64,000 nt of DNA from assembly GCF_000699445.3 (NCBI RefSeq), contig NC_067198.1, positions 5,614,801 to 5,678,800 on the forward strand, in the 5' to 3' direction. Source of the stretch: Schistosoma haematobium (lineage: Eukaryota; Platyhelminthes; Trematoda; Strigeidida; Schistosomatidae). The position numbers and the translations under genes were made by a program. Shown here one piece after another: positions 35,738-47,682 of this stretch (position 1 is the stretch's first letter; every line of letters begins with the position of its first letter). Under the pieces are notes generated by a model. It saw only the letters and a program-made list of their open reading frames with translations, ran no database searches and was not told the origin of the DNA.

Positions 35738-36575
35738 TAGCTATCAGAACTCAATAGTTGAGTGGATAATACAATGGTGTTTAAAGTAAACGGTACTGGA
35801 TTCAAGTTCCCTAGTGAATATCAAGTCTGAGATGCAGATACATTCAACTGATGATTGCGAAATGGGATAAATTGTGCATCCTGAATTCCATCGCTAGCCA
35901 TCTTTCCTTATAAAGTTTGTGACTTAAAGCAATATCTAGGTAGACCGCATAGGATGCACATAAGCCAAAAATTTTATTTATTTATTTATTCATTTAAACA
36001 CATCAACATTGGTACAAGAAGATATCAAATAGATATGTGCCACATAAATCATTCAATTTATGTGAGGGCTGGGGTATTGCCTGGGTGCCCAAACCGAGTT
36101 AGGTGGTTTTCTCAGAGGGCCACACTCGGAGCCTTTGATCTAAAGGTCTGATCCACAAGCAGTGGAGCAACGTAAGGAGATACAGTTTCATGGTAGCCGG
36201 TGACCAACGATTGGTCCATACGCCATTTGTTCTGTTGGGATCCTGAAGCCCATATGCATCATTAGTTTGTAATCATGGTTTTCCAACTCACCCAGGTGTA
36301 CTCCCCGTGTCCACCAACCCTGTTAAAGCGCCGTACATTTTCATTTAATCCCCTCACTTTCGTAAACAACAGTAATGCCACGAGAAGGTAGTGAGTAGGA
36401 CTTCCCTGACAGTGACTATATACGGGTGGCCATGTGAGAGCATTTGGAGAAGGAGAGTTGACTCTCCCGATTTTCAGCCGTACCAGGGCATTTGGGAGCA
36501 TATGCCAACAAGAGACTGATCAACTGCAGCTCTAAACAACAATTTGAAGACACAAGTAAACAATACTAAGTGAAT
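35738..36575 (+). repeat. Sm-alpha unit split by retroposon R
   Basis: The first part (35738-35975) has the tRNA-like head (CAATAGTTGAGTGGATAA), a dead hammerhead (CTGATGATTGCG, GATAAA) and the start of the long tail. The second part (36501-36575) resumes with CAACAAGAGACTGATCAACT. Together they follow the order seen intact at 24511-24715. Confidence 0.85.
35976..36500 (-). mobile_element. retroposon R inserted in Sm-alpha
   Basis: A full-length R copy with its (AAAT)n tail toward 35976. Flanks GCACATAAGCCAA (before) and AGCATATGCCAA (after) look like a diverged target duplication of the Sm-alpha tail. Confidence 0.85.
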
Positions 36576-37600
36576 TACTTAGAAAACTATTGAACATCAA
36601 GAAATATATTGAAAAACTGTTTTATTTTTGTATAGAACTTTGTTACAAGCGAACATTCGTTCTCTCAAAATAGTCTAAGGTTTATATAAACTTAGTTTTA
36701 TAAATTGCCATATATTCAAAATATTTTCCAATTTTTTGCTTCAATTCTTGAAAATTATTTGATGATCTTGTTGTTGTTTCACAATTCTTTTTCAACCTGA
36801 ATGTTCTACTAGAACTGTAGTTAACATACGGTACATTACATGGTCATTCATATCAGTAGTAAACTGGGAATCGAAAGTGACGATGAGTGAATACATATGT
36901 TTAGTGCTTTTTATAACCACAAAAGGTTGACAATCATCTTGTCAGAAGACCATACTCAAAGCCGTTAATGTTCTAACTGATTTTCTTCATCTAATTGAAA
37001 TAAGATGTTTTCATGAATTCTTTATGCGAATCAACAAGCTGAATAGTTGATTCCTTGTATTCATTAGAAAATTTGTATTTTAATGCTTTTAGATAGATAA
37101 CACTATAAATCATACATTGATTGATCCCTCATTAATGATCAACATCATATTTGTCTACTTGTCAGTATTGATCACATTCTATTGATCAGTACTGAGGGCT
37201 GACTTTTCAGTGATCATTAGATCTAGATATCTCATTCCTACAGAAGATCAGCCGTCGCCTGAATATCTCTGTGGTAATAGCTCAGACGATCAAATTGATT
37301 GACATGAGTTTAAATCTCATAGAGGATTATTAGTTCGTTCAAAGTTACATGGATGCCTTAGTAACAGGTCTCAACTATCATTAAATATGGATCAGTACAG
37401 GACTTGCTGCCAGATACTTTCAATCATCTAACAGAGTGTGAATTTGTATGTAAAAACATTTTGGTACCATAGGAGTTTTATTATTTAATTCTTTTTGTAA
37501 ATAATACAGATTTTTTACATGATAGTTATGAATTTATTCTTTTCTCTCTTTATTTTGTCTCGCCATTCTCATTTTGAAAAACAAAATAACTCTTCCACAG
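36576..37600. other. intron, mostly unassigned
   Basis: No confident repeat. Around 37265-37335, TAATAGCTCAGACGA followed by GAGTTTAAATCTCATAG resembles a decayed tRNA-like A/B box pair, too poor to call a tRNA. Confidence 0.35.
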
Positions 37601-37651
37601 TCATCTTTAAATCAAGACAATATCAACTCAGCTGGATCTCTTGAAAGTATG
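37601..37651 (+). CDS. gene 1, exon 11 (51 nt)
   Basis: Acceptor CTCTTCCACAG, donor GTAAGA; 17 codons, SSLNQDNINSAGSLESM. It is phase 0 on both sides, so it could be skipped without shifting the frame and is a candidate cassette exon. Confidence 0.65.
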
Positions 37652-37730
37652 GTAAGAACATTTAATGATCATTTGTTTTGTTTAAAAAATGATTTTTGGC
37701 TCAAAATTAATCGTTAACAGACATAAACAT

Positions 37731-38019
37731 GGTGAGACTATAATTTATGGACGAACTAATCAGATTTACGATAGTAGGTCTTAGATTTTGGCATGAAATT
37801 CACTCACTCATTTGTCCAAATACTGTCTTGGCATTTTATCTGATGTAAATACGTGATGAAAACCCTAAATCTAGTTCTTAATCCTAAGCATCAACTGTAA
37901 ATCATAATCCTGATTCTTTAAACTTCTTTATAACCTTCATTTAGCCCTAGTAAGTAGGTAGACACTCTCAAGGTCACTTTGGCGTCGCTCAAAGGTCGTC
38001 CATAGATTATAATCTCACC
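37731..38019 (+). mobile_element. MITE-like element, complete
   Basis: 289 bp, starting GGTGAGACTATAATTTATGG and ending CCATAGATTATAATCTCACC; TIRs of about 24 bp with two or three mismatches. The interior contains TAAATCATAATCCTGATTC and GGTAGACACTCTCAAGGTC. No ORF. Inserted in the intron after exon 11. Confidence 0.85.
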
Positions 38020-38089
38020 ATGAACATAATGATTTGATTTGTTGTTGTATGGAATTTTGTTTTTTTCACTATACACAATTAAGTATTTA

Positions 38090-38215
38090 TTAACACTTGG
38101 TTCGAATCCCAATATCTACATCAACACTGAGATGTAGATTTTTCTAGCTGAACAGTACTAAATGAGATCAAATATTCATCTCAATTTACAATGTTGGCTA
38201 CAATTCATCTATTGT
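38090..38215 (+). repeat. Sm-alpha fragment, degraded
   Basis: B box (TTGGTTCGAATCCCAA), CATCAACACTGAGATG and a decayed hammerhead (CTAGCTGAACAGTACTAAATG). Confidence 0.6.
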
Positions 38216-38571
38216 CTAAGTGTTTTGAATTGGTTATATTAATCTAAATGACTACCTCATGTAATTTTTGGATGAACTAATCACTAAACAATACAGTACA
38301 ATACAATAATGTCTGAAGTTTAACTGTACACCCATTGATGAATATGAGTTTGTACAATTTACTCCATTCAGTACTTAAATCTACCTTAAATTCAAACAAG
38401 TTAATGAGTTTTTGGTTGTCGTTGTTGAAAAACTAAGCGTATCTTGAACGGGTGATTCGTTTTGTTATCTTTTAACAACTCGTACAAAGTTTCAAATAAA
38501 ACAAGCTTTTAATAAATTTGGCAAAGTTGTAAACTAGACATTTCTTAATTTGATAAGTTAAAAAACTAACA

Positions 38572-38910
38572 GTATAAGGTTGTGGAGACTGTTAAGTTTT
38601 TTTTATTGGGACCGATGCTAAACCACCATTGAAAACCTAGAAGCATTGGATGGCCGTTTCGTCCTAGTATGAAACTCCTCGGCAGTGAGCATCCACGATT
38701 CCGCACGCGGGATTCGTTGGATGGCGGCTTTAGAGATTAAACGTTCGCACGCGAGACCGAAGGTTCTAGGTTCGAGTCCCTTTGATATGGGATCGTGGAT
38801 GCGCACTGCTGAGGTGTCCTATACTGGGACGAAACTGCCGTCCAGTACTTCCAGGCTTTCAGTGGTGGTCTAACATCGATCAATTCATGATCTCAATAAA
38901 AAAAAACTTA
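38572..38910. repeat. inverted SINE-II pair
   Basis: 38572-38715 is minus (hammerhead CCGAGGA with GAAA kept). 38716-38910 is + from the A box (hammerhead CTGAGGT, GAAA). The joint lies at the minus copy's B box. Confidence 0.8.
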
Positions 38911-38984
38911 GAAAACTATGCTAAATATGATTGTGTGAATCTTCCAATTGATGTTTAGGACTACAATCAATCAATCTAATTATG

Positions 38985-39265
38985 CTTTTATATACCATGT
39001 TTCATAGCCATAGAAAAATACAAAACAAATTACAGTGAAGTATAGTAGCACGCGAAAAGCCTGTCTACTTTACAAGTGACATAATTCCAAAAATGTCAAG
39101 CCGGTTGTCTTAATATGTGCCGAGACTTCGCCAGACAATAACCCATCAGAGTTGATGAAATTTCCATGATAAATAAAGCTGTCAACTCTCTAAGATTCTT
39201 GACTACTTATGATCAATTTAGGGGATGACTTAAACCATTCCTCAGCCAATATTTAGCATTACTGG
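38985..39265 (-). mobile_element. probable LINE fragment
   Basis: The layout resembles 10080-10210 on the same strand (CATGTTTCATAGCCATAGA versus CATGTTTCACAGCTATAGA; CTTACAAGTGACATAA-like). Protein frame lost. Confidence 0.45.
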
Positions 39266-39664
39266 GGCGAGTGGTAACTCGTTATGGTTCACACATTCTT
39301 CAAATGCCCCCAACTAAAGTATATCAGTCAGTATGAATAGATTTCTTGGTTTGTATCCGCTTGGGAATTTTGATTTATTATTGAAAACTGGTGACTGTTA
39401 TATTCATTCAAAATATTGGATATAATATTATCTTATAGTTTTCGTTCCATGTTATGTTTCGCTTGACAGGTTGGTGTAAAGTACGTCAACTTAGTTTGAA
39501 ACATTTACATTAGGTCTACCGTTATTTGCTCCACAAATTACCGACACTATGTAAAATCCAATGTTGCTCTAATAATAGACACTATTTTAAACATTGTCGA
39601 CTAATATTTACAGACACATCATAGATCTTGATTCATAATAACAAACAATTATTCTAACAATTTA

Positions 39665-40012
39665 TTAGCTGAATTCATGAGTCAGTTGAAGCTAGACCAC
39701 CATGAAAAACCTGGAGGCACTGGATGGCCGTTTCGTCTTATTACGGGACTTATCAGCAGAGCGCACCCAAGACCCCGCCTCGCGAGATTCGAACCCAGGA
39801 GCTATCACTCGCGCGCGGACGCTTAACCACTAGACTACTGAGCCGGTATCCAACGATGTTAATGTCTATCCACGAAAACGAGCCACCATCCACCATTGTC
39901 ATCAGTGAGTTACTATCTCACAAGAGACCCGGTTGAACTCCACATGTGACGGTTTCTCACTAGAACTCCAGGAAATACCTCTTGGAGACCATTACTAGTG
40001 AGCATACGATGA
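39665..40012 (-). repeat. SINE-II, full length
   Basis: Complete on the minus strand from leader to tail, with good A and B boxes (GGTTCGAATCTCGCGAGGC in sense). The hammerhead has CTGATAA in place of CTGANGA and AGAC in stem II, so it should be inactive. Confidence 0.9.
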
Positions 40013-40262
40013 ATATAATCAGAGAAAGGTTTTTGTGGATATTATAGTAATTTAAATTTTAAATTCATAAGTCAATTGAAGCTAGATCACCATGAAAAAC
40101 CTGGAAGCGCTAGACGGCCGTTTCGTCCTAATATGGGTCTCCTCAGTAGTGTGCATCTACGATCCCCCCTCGCTTCCAGGTTTGCTATGGTGGTCTAGCT
40201 TCAATTGACTCATGAATTCAACCATTAAATTACTAATAATATCCACAAAAACCCTTCTCGGA
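40013..40262. repeat. inverted SINE-II halves, minus half with intact ribozyme core
   Basis: 40013-40168 is a minus 3' half including the hammerhead. 40169-40262 is a + 3' half starting at CTTCCAGG, six bases past the cleavage site. The pair folds back on itself. Confidence 0.85.
40101..40158 (-). ncRNA. hammerhead ribozyme motif in SINE-II
   Basis: In sense: CTA then CTGAGGA, GACC/GGAC stem II (one A-A mismatch), CGAAA, perfect loopless ACGGCCGT stem III, cleavage after GTC before TAGCGC. Core residues all kept. Activity is inferred. Confidence 0.6.
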
Positions 40263-40335
40263 TTATAATTATTCTAACTTTTATGATTTGTGTTAGTTAT
40301 CAAAATTATCACTCTTATTAACACTTTAATCATAG

Positions 40336-40508
40336 TTCACTAATCAAGATCAAAATACACCTGATGAATATTTCATTGCTACACCAAGATTATCTTCACG
40401 TAAAGATATTGGCAAAAATAGTGATATTGAAAATGGTGATGAAATTATTATACCAAGAAAGAAAGAAGATAAAATCAATTCATTAAGAAATGTTCTATTA
40501 CGACAAAG
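40336..40508 (+). CDS. gene 1, exon 12
   Basis: Acceptor TAATCATAG, donor GTAGGT; 57 codons plus two bases. The peptide contains PDEYFIATPRLSSRKDIGK, acidic NSDIENGDE, then basic RKKEDKINSLRNVLLRQ. Using the next GT instead would read through TAG. Confidence 0.75.
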
Positions 40509-42097
40509 GTAGGTGAATAGTTTCACTCAGTATCAATGACATTGTTCTCTAATGGAACATCTTCGACAAATATAACTATTGTATTCAAAAGTTTATCGAT
40601 TAATATAAATGGAAATTTTAATGTGTAACAATTGGAATTCTGATCAGTTAATCATTCAGTTATGAACAGTGTAAAATCTGATATGTATGGGTATCAGTTT
40701 AAGTTGCCACGGTACATCAACACCCTTTAGATGAAATTATTATCAGGGCAAATTCCATGGTAATTAAAGTAGCAACAATAATAGTGGTAGAATAAAAGAT
40801 AAGACATAGGCCACGTGATTCGAGAAAAATGAATGACATTGGAAATAAAAAGTACATGATAGTCTTAAAATCCATAATCTAAGGAAAGATAAAGGATGTG
40901 TGCATCTATATTATTTCACTCCATTTTGAACTGCATCTAACATCTTCAGCCATTGGTTACTATTATTCTGCGTCCATTAACCAGGTTGTTTGTATCTACT
41001 ATCATGGATTATAGTTGTAACATGCTGTGTATACATAATTGGGATAAACGTTTGTAGAAATCGTTTATTTTGATAAACTGATATGTTTATCCTGTAATAA
41101 CATCAACCAAAGAACTACTAAAAGTCAGTGCGCATTCCATAGCTACCTGTTCAGCTATGCACCTCTACCATTGTATGCTCATCATCTTAATCTGATGTCA
41201 ACCCGTAAGGATATGTAAATTTAATTTCAACTATCTCCACAAACTATCATCTTTATAGTAATCGTATGCATAATACTAAGTGCGATGACCTATCTCAAAA
41301 TTACTGCTGAGAAACTGTGACTTTTAGAGTTCAGCCATTTAGAGAGATGAGATAGTTATCACGGAACTTATGCGATGATGGTTTTATTATATATCATGAA
41401 TTGATTAAAATAAGAAATCTTGGCAATTGGATTCTGATCCACTGGTCAAAGGGTAGTGACGCTGATTGGTCACTGAGTAGTTACTAGTGTTATATTTGTC
41501 TAGTTATTAGTATTGATCGATTTTTGTCGGCCATGTTTCAGTGTAGCCACGGATCTGGGTGACTCAATATTTTGTCTAGTATGTTTTGATATTAGGTGGA
41601 AAGGGATAATCATCAGGAAACTAGGGTCTTGATTTTGTGTTAGGGCTCACTAGTAACTCGTACCCATCATCCTGACCGAAACTATTCATTGTGCTGAATT
41701 CATATCCATATCATCCGGTCTTACAGACGGAAAAAATCGACCAAATATGACCCTAATTGGTCCGAAATAAATGCAAATGTCTCATTCCCACAGGAACAAT
41801 TTAGTTCTGTCGTCCAAAATCTCGAGGCTAGGTGGCCCTAACTCGAATTCATCAGAGAATATCACTTCCGACCGACTACACAATCTACATGTTCTGACGT
41901 TGTGTGCTCATTCTTGGTGGTCCCTATTCTAGATAGATACAGCTGCTTATTGCTTCCCGATTTTCAATCCTTATCTAACCAAAGTCATTTCATGACGTAA
42001 AATCAAAAAAATCCATTGATATCCGATGACATAAACTATAATTTCATTTCAGTACATTTATTTTGCATGTATCTCTTCTCTTCACCTCTCTTCTCAG
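40509..42097. other. intron, unassigned
   Basis: A decayed LINE-3'-like stretch may lie at about 40860-41010 (CCATTGGTTACTATTATT and TGTTTGTATCTACTATCATGG recall the LINE end). Otherwise nothing recognised. Confidence 0.35.
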
Positions 42098-42246
42098 TTT
42101 AACAGATTCATCAGTTTACAATCAAACTAATGATCGTTTATATAACGGAAATCAATTACAAGAAACAAATACTGTTATAGCTGAACGAGTTCGATTAATG
42201 ACAATTAAACAACAATTAGCTAAAGAAGCAGCTAGCACAAGTGCAC
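42098..42246 (+). CDS. gene 1, exon 13
   Basis: Acceptor CTCTTCTCAG, donor GTAAGT. After completing a Ser codon it codes LTDSSVYNQTNDRLYNGNQL and then a likely helix, AERVRLMTIKQQLAKEAAST. Phase 1 exit. Confidence 0.75.
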
Positions 42247-42297
42247 GTAAGTATACAATGATGTTATTGTTACTTTCTTTCATCAATGTTCTTTTAT

Positions 42298-42412
42298 TAG
42301 GATGAAACAGCCATCCAGTAATACCTCCAGGTTTTCAATAGTAATCTAATATTGATCATTTGGTCATAACTTCAGTTAAACTCATCAATCTCCACAACTC
42401 TATACTGAATGT
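42298..42412 (+). repeat. SINE-II 3' part
   Basis: It starts within the hammerhead at AGGATGAAACAG and continues to the 3' tail. The 5' half is missing. Confidence 0.7.
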
Positions 42413-42842
42413 CCTCATGTTTAAAATACAGTTTTCTTTTCTCACATTAAAGAACTGATATTTTCATTTTTTAGATCATTAAATCTTGTCCAACTTAGCA
42501 ACTAAACCAATCTCCACAAAACCCCTTTATATAAATCATATTTAGTTAGATGTTACATAGTTATACTACTTTTCTACTGACTGAAACGAATGGTAATGAG
42601 TTCGAGTACTAATGCAAACAAGAAAATATGTGAATGTTCAATGAGACATTCGTCTTAGATTCATCATTCAATGTTTCAGGAGAAAATGACTAAATTTGAA
42701 TCGGATACAAACAAATTCCCTTAGTTCTAAACATAAAGATTTTGGACTTCACTACAATTTACTGATGGATAGTGATTAGATCTCATCGAATGATCAAAAT
42801 TCAATAAATCTGTTTTATTTTACATTTGTTGCTCATTTTTAT

Positions 42843-43112
42843 GGTGAGACCATAATTTATGGACGAATCAATCACGTATAAGATAACAGGTTTGAGATTT
42901 TGGCGCGAAATTCATTCACCCATTTGGCTAAATGGAGTCTTGGTATTATAGCTGATGTCAGCTCATGATGAAAAACCCTAAATCTAATTTCTTACCCTAA
43001 CCGTCAACTGTAAATCATAATTCTAATTCCTCACATAGGTTTATAACCCTTATTTGGTCCTGGTTATTCGATGAACACTCTCAAGGTCAGTCTGGCGTCG
43101 CTCTAAGGTCGC
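42843..43112 (+). mobile_element. MITE-like element, right TIR lost
   Basis: Left end GGTGAGACCATAATTTATGG and the complete interior up to GCTCTAAGGTCG; the right TIR is replaced by unrelated sequence. Confidence 0.8.
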
Positions 43113-43321
43113 AACTAAGTTTTATATCTTATATATCACAGCTATTTGATAATCACTCATTGGAAACTCATCCGGATCAATTAAATTTAGTTTTGGTTCA
43201 ACCTCTTAGACCATGTACAAGTCGAACGATTTATGAGACATTAATTTATAATGAAAAAAAATCCGTTTTATTGTTTCTAAATAGTTTTGATGTTACAGAT
43301 ACTTGACACTGTTCATTTATC

Positions 43322-43640
43322 AGAATGAAGGTTTGTGGGAATTGTAATAATTTAATGGTTGAATTCATGAGTCGATTAAAGCTAGACCACCATAGAAATG
43401 CTGGAAGCACTAGGTCGCCGTCTAGTCCTAGTATGACACTCTTCAGCACTGTGCATCGACGATCCCTCACTAAATGGGCTCGAACTCAGGACCTCCGGTT
43501 TCGCGCGCGAACGCTTAACCTCTAGACCACTAGGCCGGCATCCAACGAATGATGTGTACGGGATTATGGATGCGCGCTTTTGAAGAGTCCTATACTAGAA
43601 CGAAACAGTCGTCCAGTGCATCTAGGTTATCCAAGGTTCA
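43322..43640. repeat. inverted SINE-II copies
   Basis: 43322-43545 is minus and nearly complete with clean A/B boxes and a dead hammerhead (CTGAAGA, TAGA). 43556-43640 is a + ribozyme and 3' piece (TTGAAGA). Confidence 0.8.
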
Positions 43641-44494
43641 CTTGGATTACTACAATTCACGATGAAAATCACGAACAGGAGTTTTAGAAATAACCTACTA
43701 GAAGACATTTTTAAATTTATTTACGTCGTTTGTAGGTACTTGATAAATATAAATGCTACTTTTATCAACAATCAATATAGACTGTAAAGCTATTGGTAAT
43801 GAAAGATTGAGTAAAGTCATTGAACACTTACTTCTTGTTAGTTTGTGTTACATCCTCAAGAAATCATTAACTAACTAGCTAGTGTGTGAATTTGAATCAT
43901 CAGTTTTTCCCATGCTGATCATCGTTCATGTTTTCTGTAATACAAGATACTATATACTAATTTGTTCCTGGGTCCTTTAGTATATGAAGTTGTCACGCTT
44001 TTCCGAAGATCATTGTCAAGGTATTTCTATTCATATGATACTTGCTCGAACTAATTTTCTTCGTTCCCTATCAAAACTCCTTTCTTTCAAGAATTTTGTT
44101 TGGTGTAGTTGGGACTATAAGGAGACTATTTTAGTTATATCCACCTATTGGAGTGTAGTTAGGAGTTATTGCTTTTCTTAAAAACTTTTTCAGTTTGAGA
44201 CATCTTAGCGTTGCGAGCCGGCTTTCCCTTTTCTATCCAATGTCAACCTGTAAAGGAAAGTAGCTACGAAACTTTTAATAAACATCCACATACTATCGAA
44301 CTATATAATAATCATATGTCCTCACTAATAAATGGTTTCGTGACAGATTCCTATGAGTTCTATTAAGAAATGATGATTTATTGAAATTTGCTCTGACAAC
44401 ATTAGATGATCGTTTCTCTATATCATCAATGGAAAATATGACTCATTATAAGTGTGATGAAACATCCATCCGGTTTTCCCCTGTTATCACTTGG

Positions 44495-44580
44495 TCTTAC
44501 TTACTTACTTACTTGCGCCTGTTACTCCCAATGGAGCATAGGCCGCCGACTAGCATTCTCCAACCCAACACTAACCAACG
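44495..44580 (-). repeat. (TTAC)n-headed LINE fragment
   Basis: TTACTTACTTACTTGCGCC and GGAGCATAGGCCGCC match the start of the fragment at 14795. Confidence 0.55.
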
Positions 44581-44759
44581 TATCGAAACTTCACTTTCTT
44601 TGCTTTCCAATATTTCCCTTTCTCATGATCAATATAATTTAGTAAATCTTAACTACAAATCTTATATTAACCAATTCATACATTTAAAGTATTAACTTTC
44701 GTGTTTATAATTGAAATGAGATTGATACTATAATGGAAATCTTCTTTCTTATATTTCAG

Positions 44760-44809
44760 GTCTTAATGCACGTGAACATCCATCTAATTATAATAATGTA
44801 TCTAGATAA
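44760..44809 (+). CDS. gene 1, terminal exon
   Basis: Acceptor TATATTTCAG; two bases complete an Arg codon, then LNAREHPSNYNNVSR and TAA at 44807-44809. The phase match with exon 13 supports this as the true C-terminus. Confidence 0.8.
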
Positions 44810-44822
44810 AAGAATGTTTTGA

Positions 44823-44828
44823 AATAAA
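44823..44828 (+). terminator. possible poly(A) signal of gene 1
   Basis: AATAAA lies only about 14 nt after the stop. Another AATAAA is near 45208. The first would give a very short 3' UTR, so the second may be used instead. Confidence 0.4.
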
Positions 44829-45225
44829 CATTCGAATTCAATAGAACTTCCAAAACCCAATAACATATCATAGTCTTCTTTTTCTTTTTTTTGTTCTTTT
44901 CTTTTTGAAAGAAAGTTGTTTTGTATCGAATTTCTTTGTATTGTTGATTTTTCTTTAGTTGCTATGCCGGAAAAAAACAGTAATCAGGTTACATTATAGT
45001 ACTATCAAAACAAACATCGTTTTTTTCTCTACCTCATATTAATTTGTTTTTAATCTCTATATTAATCTCAATCATTTTATTCTACCTATTCATTGTTTTG
45101 ACTCTATTAACAACGCATTTCAATTTGATAATTAACAAGTTGTTAATACATAATATGAAAATATTTTTGTCGATTATTTAATATTACTTGTTAGTAGTAT
45201 AATTTAAATAAAGTAATATATTATC

Positions 45226-45770
45226 AGAAGCGGGGTTTTGTGGAGATTGTAGCAATGTCAATAGTTGAGATCATGATTCACTTGAAGCTAGACCACTATG
45301 GAAAACCTGAACACACTGGACGGCCGTATCGTCCTATTGTTAGACTTCTCAGCAGTGCAATTCCACGATCCAGACTAGCGAGATTTGATCCTAGGACTTA
45401 TCATTCTCGTGCGCGAGCGCTAAACCACTGAGTCGGCATCCAATAGTGTTAATGTCCTACTTCAACCAATCCATGAAATTGAGCGACACATACAACATTG
45501 TTTTCAGTGAGTTTCTATCTCACAACAGACCCAGTTGAACTCCACTGGTCATTGCTTCTCACTAGAACTCCAGGAAATACTTCATGAAGCCAGTCGCTAG
45601 TGAACATATGTTGATTAGTATCAGAAATGGTTTCTAGTAGTATAGATCATGAGTTAATTATAGCTAGACCACCATGAGGACTCCTATATTGCGGTGAAAC
45701 GGCCTTCCAGTGCGCCCAGTTTTCCTATGGTGGTCTAGCCTTGATTGATTCATGAACTTAGCTATTGAAG
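45226..45770. repeat. SINE-II full copy plus small inverted piece
   Basis: 45226-45612 is a full-length minus copy (leader to tail; hammerhead CTGAGAA and GATA, inactive). 45640-45770 is a minus tail piece fused to a + piece that begins at the hammerhead (CTCCTATATTGCGGTGAAAC). Confidence 0.85.
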
Positions 45771-47682
45771 TAATATATGTTCATTGTATAATTTAAGAGT
45801 GATAGTTTTTTGCATCGAAACGATTAGGCCTCCTAATTTTGACATTCTTTTTTTTTCTTACCAGGAATAACAGTCAAGTGAAATTGTTTTTGATGAAAAA
45901 ATGGTGATATTTTAATTATCATGGGATAATATTATAGATACTTAATTCATATCTCAGCTGATGACCAATGATTTCAGTAAATGGTACGTCGTGTTTCGAA
46001 CATACTCTATCGCATATGATCCCATTTAACTCGGGTTTTTAAACATTTGCGCCCATATCTTTCAGCACTGTGAGGCGTGTTACGTAGAGGGACTGTTTGC
46101 TTAATGTTTATCAGTAGTTTGAAGATATGTACAGTATATTTAAAGTCACGCTTTGAGAAGTATCGAAACGTTGCATTCCATAGCCATTTCCATATAGACT
46201 GTCATACTGCTCTCAATGGATGATGAAATAAGTTGTAAAGCTACTTGTACGAATGAACTATCGCCAATCACTAAGTCTTCAATGCTATTTAATACTGTTA
46301 ACATCGAAATTTAGAGAAACGTAATACAGAAAGCAGACGCACTGTGGCCAATATAAGCGTTCTTGTTGATTGATATAAATTAGGGTAAAAGTATTTAATG
46401 CAGCTTATTTTGTCTACATGCAATTAGGAAATGAAAACACATATAACTACAGCAAAGAAGAACTGCCTGTCTTCTTCGTACTGCCTCGTAATCATTTGCA
46501 GTTTGTAGTGTGTCAGTGATTGTACACTGCTTTAGTGAAGTCAAAACTACGTTCGGAATGCAAGCTTCTATTTAAAAGTAACTCGGATATCTGAGAAAAT
46601 GTGCTCATAACAGCTATCATTGAAATCCTAGTATCCTACAGCTTACCTTACACAGTGCAGCCAGAGAAGTTAGATCACTTTACTATATCTCGCCACAGAT
46701 TAGAAGATTATTTGATTTGTAATATTTGAACACGAATAAACGGAAATGGAAATGATATGCCCCTATTTTTTATTCCACAAGGTCAGGACAAATCCGAAGG
46801 ACTTAAAAACAAACACAACCTCGGTTTGTGTTTTTGTCAGTCTACTTGAAACCAGGCGCAATGAAGCAAGAATTATCATTTCCGACATCCTTGTAAGCAA
46901 TTGTGGCTGGCTTTCCTCATTCTAGGTGTTCTTCCGCTGGCTTTTTGGTGTCGTTGCACCACTTTTTCTGTTAGTTTGATGAAACTCCGCAGTTTATGTG
47001 ATACTCGGAGTGTTAATGCAAATGTTTCTGAATCAGTTTCTTTTTCCCATATTTTCCTATTGCTACTCAGGTTATTGTATTCTTTCGTGAGTGCTTACGT
47101 GCTTTGTATTATTAAATGTCAATTCACTTTGTTTTGAATGTTATCTTGTGAATATCAGAAATCACAACAAGTGTTTTCTGGCCAAAATAAATGTTGTTTC
47201 CACCTTGGATTTTCTAGCTGCCCGTATGTTCGTTTCTAACTGTTGTTTATGTTGTCGAGAGCGATGAAGGAAAACGATCTCTGGTTTCTTATTCTCTTGA
47301 GTATTATAAATAACACTCTGCTGTCAACTAACCAAACCAATAATGAGTTTTCAGTTGTTCTGCATTCTTAATATTATGAGATTCAGGCATCTGACAACCT
47401 GGGACCAGGCCAGAGATGCAATCAGTGTGTTTCAAATTTGTCATCGAAAATATACCATATAGCATTAATAGATTAACTGGACCCATTACGTACTGCGTGT
47501 AAGGAAGTTGAACAATTAAGTGCCGGATACCTGCTACCGATATGTAACGTGTCTGTTGTTTTGGTCATAGAAGCAAACCTGAGGGCCATGGTTAGAGAGT
47601 GAAGGGGTAAATAGTTGTTATTATACTTGATCGATGAAGTGATACACAGTAGGCGCATAATGTGGCGTCGATCCACGTCTGA
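45771..47682. other. intergenic, unassigned
   Basis: Between genes 1 and 2. It seems poorer in known repeats than the rest. Short open stretches such as 46901-47137 have no family match that I can see. Confidence 0.35.

Larger units (their letters stand above)
9246..44809 (+). other. gene 1 locus: unrecognised Ser/Asn-rich protein, 3' part
   Basis: Fourteen exons were found by eye from codon-like open stretches flanked by AG and GT. All thirteen junctions keep frame, and the sum is 2472 nt, that is 823 codons plus stop. Residues below are numbered from the first codon in the window. The N-terminal third (1-260) is the most ordered, with Leu/Lys/Glu-rich helical-looking segments. The rest is rich in Ser, Asn, Lys and Asp and looks disordered. 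I do not recognise a family; a membrane-associated scaffold or cytoskeletal role would be a guess. Introns run from about 1.1 to 4.7 kb and are filled with SINEs, LINE ends and MITE-like elements. Confidence 0.8.

Noticed and set aside
37265..37340. tRNA-like A/B box pair
   Set aside because: Pairing is poor and boxes are degenerate; at most an old SINE head.
46901..47137. hydrophobic 78-residue ORF
   Set aside because: It is T-rich, giving Leu/Phe by chance; no splice context or family likeness.
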